64,000 bases of DNA, taken from positions 12,238,501 through 12,302,500 of the forward strand of contig JANTQA010000012.1 in the NCBI GenBank assembly GCA_027625915.1, written 5' to 3'. Under the pieces are notes generated by a model that did no database searches, was not told where the DNA came from, and worked only from the letters and a program-made list of their open reading frames with translations. Numbering within the stretch: position 1 is the first letter of the stretch; each line of letters starts with the position of its first letter. This document shows, one piece after another, positions 57,550-64,000 of the stretch. The DNA is from Anaeramoeba flamelloides (Eukaryota > Metamonada > Anaeramoebidae). Position numbers and translations under genes: made by a program.

Positions 57550-60500
57550 ATGGAACCTTTTGTCTATTTTACTGGAAGCTCAAGTAACTCATTTGTTGTG
57601 ACTCAAACAAATACTGTTAAGAATAATTTACCAAAATTCACAAAATTAAACATCCAAAAACCGAAAAAAATCGTTATGGGGTGTTTTGGCCATTTCTTGG
57701 TCTGGTACGGTATGAACAAACTGCAACTTTTCTTGAAAAATGCCAAAACAATCGATTATGAACTTGAAAATGAACAAATTATAGATATCGTCTCAGGCTC
57801 CGAAACCTATTTTATTTTAACCAAATCAAAAAACTTATATTCCTTAGCAAAAGCACCCACAAACGTCACACATCAAAAAATCCCTTTTAAGGATCCAAAC
57901 AAGAGCACTTTGGAAAAACTCAGGAAAGTGACTTTTTTTGAAGAAAAGAATTTGGTAATAAAGCAAGTTGCGATTGGCTATTGTACAAATTATTTTCTTT
58001 GTGAAAATGGTAGTCTTTATGCAAGTGGTTATTATAATTCTGGTAATTCAAATTTTTAATTTTTTCTCATTTTTTTTTCTTCTTTTTGTTTTTTTTACTT
58101 TGATTTTTTTTTTCCTTTTTTTTTTTCTTTTTCTTTTTTTTGTCGTCGACTTTGAGGCTTTCTTTTTAATGTCATCAACTTTGAGAATTTCTTTTTAAGG
58201 AACTTGCTTGATACATCCATTTTAAAATAAACACTCAAGCAACAATACAATTCCAATAGAGTCTCTCGTTTAATGTTTTGTTTGGCGATAAAAAGCCTAT
58301 AAAATAAAATGAAATAACGATTTTTAAAATTAACATCTTCTCTTTTTAAAAGTAATTCACAAAAAAAAGCGGAAACAAACTGAATTACTCAAGAATCGAA
58401 TCTCAAGACATTAAAATTTAAATCTATAGCCACTCGCAGAGTAACAAAATCGTATACTTGTGGGATACTATTTTAGGAATTTCTCAGTAAATAAGATCAA
58501 AAGTATCTTTCAAAATAAGGAATAGAAAATGATTTCCAAATGAAATTGTTATTCAATATTAGGCTGCAATTTGAATTCTTTTTGAAATCTAACTCAAATG
58601 GATTTGGAATGAAAATTCCATTGAATTAAAATAATAATCATTTTAAAAGCATTTCAATATCACTCCCAAGATAAAAATAAATATCAAAATAAAAACAAAA
58701 ATAAGAATAACAAGACAAAAATAAAAATAAGAATAAAATCTTGAAACATTACAAAATAAACACCAGGTGTTTTTTATTTTGGAAAATTAAAAAAAATCCA
58801 AAAATCCTATTGAGAATTTCTGATTGTCAAAAAAATAGCGAGATCAAATTTAAAAAAATTCTATTACAATACACCACAAAGCCATGAACTATTCTATTAC
58901 TAGAGCCACTTGTGCCAACACATCGATCATCAAACCTTTTTTGTTTTTATTTTTAGCTGTTATTAGCAAGTATTTTAAGAGACTCGTCTCTATTATTTTT
59001 TTTTTTTGACAAATTTCTAAATAAGGATTCATTAACTCGAAACAAGTTAAATATGCAAATAAACAGAGTTTTTCAAATATAAGTAAATGGCAAAAAATTT
59101 TCTCAATCTCTATTAAATTTAGGTAAAAAAATTTAATAGAGATTAGTCCCTTAAGGTAAAACTCACAAATTAAAATGTAACGCTTTGGCCACTTTCCTAA
59201 ATAAATATTAAATATTACCTATATTATTAATAACCAATCATGTTTTAAAAACATAATAAGAAGAGATGTAAAAGCAAAAAAAAAATAATAACGAATCGAT
59301 AAAAAAAATAAACTCTTCTAAATACTAAAGAAAAGATTTTAAACTAAAAAAAATACAAAAATGAAAATTTTTAATTACAATTTCTTTTAATATACAGGTT
59401 TTCCAAAAATAATCCCTTAGTGAACACAAATGAATTTTAATATAAAATATCTTATCACTTGACAGTTTTGTTTTTTGAAAGGTGAAAACGAGCAAATCTG
59501 AAAAATATAAAAAAAATTAATAATTTAGAATTGGAGTCTCAATAAAATAGATAAACTTAAATCCACATACTTTATTCATAGATATTTTACCCTTTTCAGA
59601 TAAATATATTTTTCACTTTTAAAAATTGGAACATTTTTCGAAAAAAATTTTTTAATCCTTTACTAAATCTCTTAATTAGGCTTTTTTTTTTTTATTACAT
59701 CAAACTAAGCTTTAAAATAGCTCATTTCAAAAATAAAATAACTCCTTAAAATTATTCGATTAATTAACTTTTTGTAATCCAGAATTGTTTTACTAATGAT
59801 CAAAATAAAAAATTCAAAATTTAAATGGATGGGAGTTTTTCTATTTTACTCCGAATTTAATACTGAAAATTTCAATCATGAAAGATCTTTTTTGGGAATG
59901 ATGGATTTTATATAAATTTGATTCTTTTTAATTATAATATATTGACAATACTGTCATTTTTAAATGATTTCTTTATGTTTTCACGAAATTTTGTTTCTCT
60001 GTGATGATTATTTTTTTTGAAAATTCTTGACAAATTTCAGTATCACAAACAGAATGTCCCCTCAAAAATTGGTGTGATATTTAGAGACTTATTTGAAATC
60101 ACTTTTTAAAAAAAATAATTTCAAGATTCTCTCGAGAGATCTTTTCAAAAATAAATTAGAATCTTTTGAGATACTCCGGTTATAATAATCTCTACAAGTA
60201 TTTTTTTGATAAAAAATAACTAAAAATTCAATTCCTATTTGAAAATTATTAATAGGGTGACAAGTTGAAAAGTTTTTTGAACTGTCAAAATTTTTAAAAA
60301 AACATTTTAATATCGAAGATAAACTCCAATTCAAAATTTTTAACACACCAAAATTAAATTTTTGAAAAAAAAAATCTTATTTAATCAATTCTTGAAGAAA
60401 TACAAAATTAGAGCCATTTACCAATTGAAAATGTTAACAATTGCTTATAAATTACAATTACTCACAAAACAAAAAATAAATAATTATTAATACTAATGAA

Positions 60501-63500
60501 TCATGGAATGTGTTGAAAATTTTGGAGAAGAGCATAAAAAAAAAATGCATTGGTAATTTTGTTTAAATTCTCTTTAGAATTATTGATCGATCAAATGGTT
60601 CTAGATACTATTAACTGATTTTATTTGAGTTAATCTATTTTGAACAACTCAACCATAAAATAATATCAATCATGTAAAAAAAGTTTGATCGAACGAAACA
60701 AGTTACGAAATTCAAAAAATGAAATGAATACAAAACACTAAAAGATGAAAAAATTATTTTTCAAATTTACCAAAGATCAAAATTATTTGCTATTTGAATG
60801 AAATTGTATTATTGTGATTGTTTTGAACTGTTTTAACTGCGTGTAAAATTTTGAATTTTAGTATAATTTTAATTTGATTTGTTTTTGTTAAGGAATAAGT
60901 ACCACCCATATATTCGACTCTAATTAACATTTGTTACAATTAGAGGTAAACGATATTAGTGTTATATAGTTCAAAATTACTCTAAAAAATTTATTATAAA
61001 TATTATTGAACAATAAATTCGTGAATTTTTTACTCAGGATCGTAATTAAAAATTGTTCATTTTCGAAATTTTTTTTTTTCATTACTTTTTCAAAATCTAA
61101 AGATACAAACTCAAAATAATAATATTCCAGGATTTTAATAATTAAGATTTGGAAATTTCAAAAGTAACTATTTTTTCAATTTTTTCATTTCAAAATTTAC
61201 GAGATAATTACAGTATCAAAACCTAAAGATTATTTATATTTTTGTTTCCACTTTATATAAAGATAGATGTATTTCCAATATATTTCCAATATTTGATTTA
61301 TAATTTGTAAAAAAGAATCTATTGGATAATTATTTAATATATTTAATAAAATCCATTATTTTAGCAATTAATTTACATTTTGACACATATTTAAGAAATA
61401 TATTTTTCAACTTTGTATTTTGAATATTGTTGATTAATCCTTTAAATTTGTCTAGAAAGGCAATTTTTTTTTCAGAAATTGTTGTATTTTTTTGAGAACC
61501 GATAATGTACAAGTATTAACATACCCAGCTTACAATCCGAAGGCCAGGCATTCTATTTCTCTTAACCACATTATTTTTGATTTTTTATCATTTTCTCAAA
61601 AGTTAAAAAAATGAAATTTTAATTATAAATAAAAAACGGGCTTATGATTCAGAGAACAATTAATTTTTTAAAGAAATGGTCTGATTGATTTAGAATCTTT
61701 TTTGATATATGTTATAAAATCAAACCTGAATAGGATTGGGAACAAAATCCATCTCAATTTATGGAAACCCGATCTGATTCTTGGGAGAATTGACTCTCTC
61801 ACTTAGTTTAACAATATCTAAAGTTTAAATTATGGATCTGGGAAGTGCAAAAGAGTATTTTAGAACGCCTTTAAATGCCTCAGAGTGCCGTCAAGTGCCT
61901 AGGTTTTCCAGAATTCAAAAGAATTGAGTAAAATCTTTGATTTAACTCAATTCTTTTAAATTCTGAAAAATATAACGGAGGCATTTTTTTAAATTTTGGA
62001 ATAAACCTAAATTTTATTTAATTTTCGGTTTATTTCAAAAATTTAAAAAAACCTAACCCAAGTGTTCGTCAAGTGCCTTAGAGTACTGCAAAGTGTCTAG
62101 CTTTTCCAGAATTCAAAAGAATAGAATAAAATCAAAGATTTTACTCAATTATTTAAATTCTGGAAAACCTAACGGCGTTTTTTTTTAATTTTAGAAATAA
62201 AAAGAAAATTTAAGAAAGTTTCTTTAAATTTTTAAAAATAAAAAAAAACATAAAGGAAAAGGAAAAATCAAAAAATAAATATTTTTTTCCATATAAAACA
62301 ACAAATAATTCTTTAATAGTCCAAATAATTGGTTATCCATTTGAAAGGTATTTATTAAATTTAAAATTCTTTTAAAATTTATGATTATTACCCCTTAACT
62401 GTGATGAAAAAAAAAATATTCAAATTTTATACTATCAAATTTGAAAAAAAATCTTAATATAACCTGGAAAATTGGATTTTTCAACTTTAATTTTTAAATA
62501 CCTCAAAAATAATTTTTTGATCCAAGATCTTTTATTAATCAATAGTGTTTATTGTAAGTGAGGTTATCAAAAAGTAAGAAATTAACAAATGTTTAATTTT
62601 TTTTTCGAAAATTTTTTTCATGATCTTGCTTTGCAAAATTAAGAAATTCCACACTTTTTCCTGATCTCGTTTCTGTGATTTATCATTTTTTTCACAAAAA
62701 TTATTTTAAATAAATGCAAGGCAATCAAGTACATTTCATTTTTTATTATTTATAAAATCAAAATGAAAACTTTTGAAAATAAAATTGACTTATCCTTTTA
62801 CAGTTTGTTAAAATAATTTGTGAAAACAATTTATTAAAATAAATATGTTTAGTAATGATGAAAAAACTGATAAATCAACACGAACTGGTTTCTTTAATTC
62901 AATAAGAAATTTTCTTCTTTTCTTTTTTTTTTTTAGTATATTGATCTATTGGCCATTTTATGAGATATGCCGGAATTTTCTTATTTCTGATTTCTTTTTT
63001 AAATACACAAAATTTTTTGATAATAAACTCCAAATAAATAATAAAAACTCTAAATAAATAATAAATAATAAATAATAATAAATCATAAAAATTAGGTAGA
63101 ATTGGGAAGCAAGGAATAAATAGTAACCAACAACTGCCTATCTTTATTGATGATAACACTGCAAAGGTATTTAGTGGTTCACATGGATTGGCTTATTTTT
63201 ATATTACTAACGGAAATGAATGCCGTGCTAGTGGGAAGAATTCAAACGGGCAATTGGGACAAGGTGATACGACGGCTTCAAAGATACCCAGAAAAGTGAT
63301 ATTGAACGGATTCGAGGCTAATGATATTCTCGATATCGGTACAGGTCAAAACCATTCAATACTTTTAACAAAAGATGGTAGAGTATATACATGCGGCAAC
63401 GGTTCGTTCAATGGACATAATCAGCCTAAGGCTTTGTTTACGGAATTACCTGAATTCAAGGAAAAAAATGTTATCAAAATTGCCATGGGTGAATATCAAC

Positions 63501-64000
63501 AATTCGCTTTAACAGACGAAAATGAATTTTATGCTTGGGGTTCCCATGGTGACGGCTTTAATAATCCCACTCCGGAATTGATTACCCTCCCAGAATCAAA
63601 TCTAAATTCCATTTCACCAAAAGCAATACAAATTTCATGCGGAAGCAGTTCATATTTCATTTACAATACTGAACAAAATAGTATTTATCAAGATTTTCGG
63701 AATTTCTTTAAATCGAAAAAATTTACTGATTTTAGTCTTGGTAACAAAGAAAGTAATATCAGATGCCACAAAGCAATAGTCGAATTTAGAACCAAACAAA
63801 AAATAAATGATATTCAAAACATATTTGTAAAAAACAGTTATACAACAGAAGAAATTAATTGTTTTTTGAAATGGGTTTATTTTGATGAAATTTCAAATAG
63901 CGAACAATTAGAGAAAATTATCACTTCTTTGGATTTATCTTTCCCTCCAAAAAATAATTTAGAAAAGGATTTATTGGAATTATATAAAAATGAAGATTCA
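57550..64000 (+). CDS. RCC1-repeat protein with BTB domain, two exons seen, 3' end outside window
   Basis: Exon 1 is 57550-58042 and exon 2 is 63096 to beyond 64000. The donor GTAATT (phase 1) and acceptor AAAATTAG join as YNSG-RIGKQG, restoring an RCC1 repeat. 466 residues are visible and the frame is open at the edge. RCC1 blades are marked by LYASGYNSG, ECRASGKNSNGQLGQGD, ILDIGTGQNHSILLTKDGRVYTCG, KIAMGEYQQFALTDENEFYAWG and QISCGSSSYFIY. Such seven-bladed propellers bind proteins or nucleotides. A BTB region follows: FFKSKKFTDFSL, IRCHKAIVEFRT, FVKNSYTTEEINCFLKWVYF. BTB domains dimerise and can recruit cullin-3. The pair suggests an adaptor protein, not necessarily a Ran exchange factor. 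The 5053-bp intron carries repeats I, F and H. The function is unknown. Confidence 0.88.
58975..59154. repeat. MITE family I, copy 3, TTAA-flanked (180 bp)
   Basis: It runs from TTAAGAGACTCGTCTCTATTA to 'gattagtcccttaa'. The length is exactly that of 9300-9479. Confidence 0.7.
60325..60860 (+). repeat. Family F dispersed repeat, copy in RCC1 intron
   Basis: It aligns with 32200-32835: 'ttttaacacaccaaaattaa', 'gagccatttaccaattgaaa', 'attgatcgatcaaatgg' and 'tgtgattgttttgaactgtt'. Confidence 0.65.
61855..62632 (+). repeat. Family H dispersed repeat, copy 4 (left block missing)
   Basis: It begins in the hairpin core ('cagagtgccgtcaagtgcct') with two clean 'ccagaattcaaaagaat' modules and a 'ttcggtttatttcaaaaa' module (61865-62255). 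It continues into the right block up to 'catgatcttg'. Confidence 0.7.

Larger units (their letters stand above)
58043..63095 (+). other. RCC1-BTB intron (5053 bp)
   Basis: It contains MITE I (58975-59154), family F (60325-60860) and a left-truncated family H (61855-62632). Between them I see only AT-rich DNA (59155-60324 and 60861-61854). A hydrophobic frame at 62845-63057 is treated as chance. Confidence 0.8.

Noticed and set aside
58043-58059. RCC1 exon 1 ending NSNF then stop
   Set aside because: A GT donor at 58043 joins in phase to a strong RCC1 continuation at 63096.
62845-63159. Two overlapping hydrophobic frames near the RCC1 acceptor
   Set aside because: They lie in the intron on opposite strands, and their hydrophobicity comes from T/A runs.

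Overview
The window is eukaryotic: very AT-rich, with spliced genes, histones H3 and H4, a nuclear-type tRNA, and SH3, PX-BAR, PSI, RCC1 and BTB domains. My best guess is an Anaeramoeba-like metamonad or another anaerobic protist, because an RCC1-BTB protein, a hexameric-type glutamate dehydrogenase and compact hydrolytic and salvage genes sit together in extremely AT-rich DNA. That assignment is inference. The standard genetic code fits every gene.

Layout, left to right. Positions 1-3390 hold repeats only. A minus-strand tRNA-Ala(UGC) lies at 3391-3461. Histone H4 (minus, 6472-6777) and a remarkable histone H3 with a long Gly-X-Lys tail (plus, 8431-8976) are transcribed divergently. Both carry the same promoter-proximal block of about 97-130 bp in mirror orientation. 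A five-exon minus-strand gene (22057 to 10532) encodes an SNX9-like SH3-PX-BAR sorting nexin of about 596 residues. A minus-strand glutamate dehydrogenase (30289 to 25212) has its catalytic lysine replaced by methionine. A three-exon minus-strand gene (45687 to 35665) encodes a secreted, probably GPI-anchored PSI-repeat protein of about 554 residues. An intronless adenylosuccinate lyase with a targeting-like leader lies at 49511-50908. A plus-strand RCC1-BTB gene starts at 57550 and runs off the window end.

Intron lengths are strongly bimodal. Two are about 100 bp (99 and 101) and six run from 2.3 to 6.0 kb (2349, 3318, 4075, 5053, 5460 and 6009). I deduced exon joins from phase-compatible GT-AG sites that restore family-typical protein sequence. 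The large introns and the intergenic DNA are packed with dispersed repeats: at least a dozen short terminal-inverted-repeat (MITE-like) families, two Tc1/mariner-like non-autonomous copies, decayed LINE fragments, and a roughly 1.1-kb repeat whose core is a string of nested hairpins. No intact transposase was found.

The strongest leads are the expanded H3 tail, the shared H3/H4 promoter block, the GDH with altered active-site motifs, the modular nested-hairpin repeat and an interleaved A-B-A'-B' inverted repeat. Repeat boundaries and identities were judged by eye; family letters (A, C, E, F, G, H, I, J, K, L, M, N, O, P) are labels used only here.
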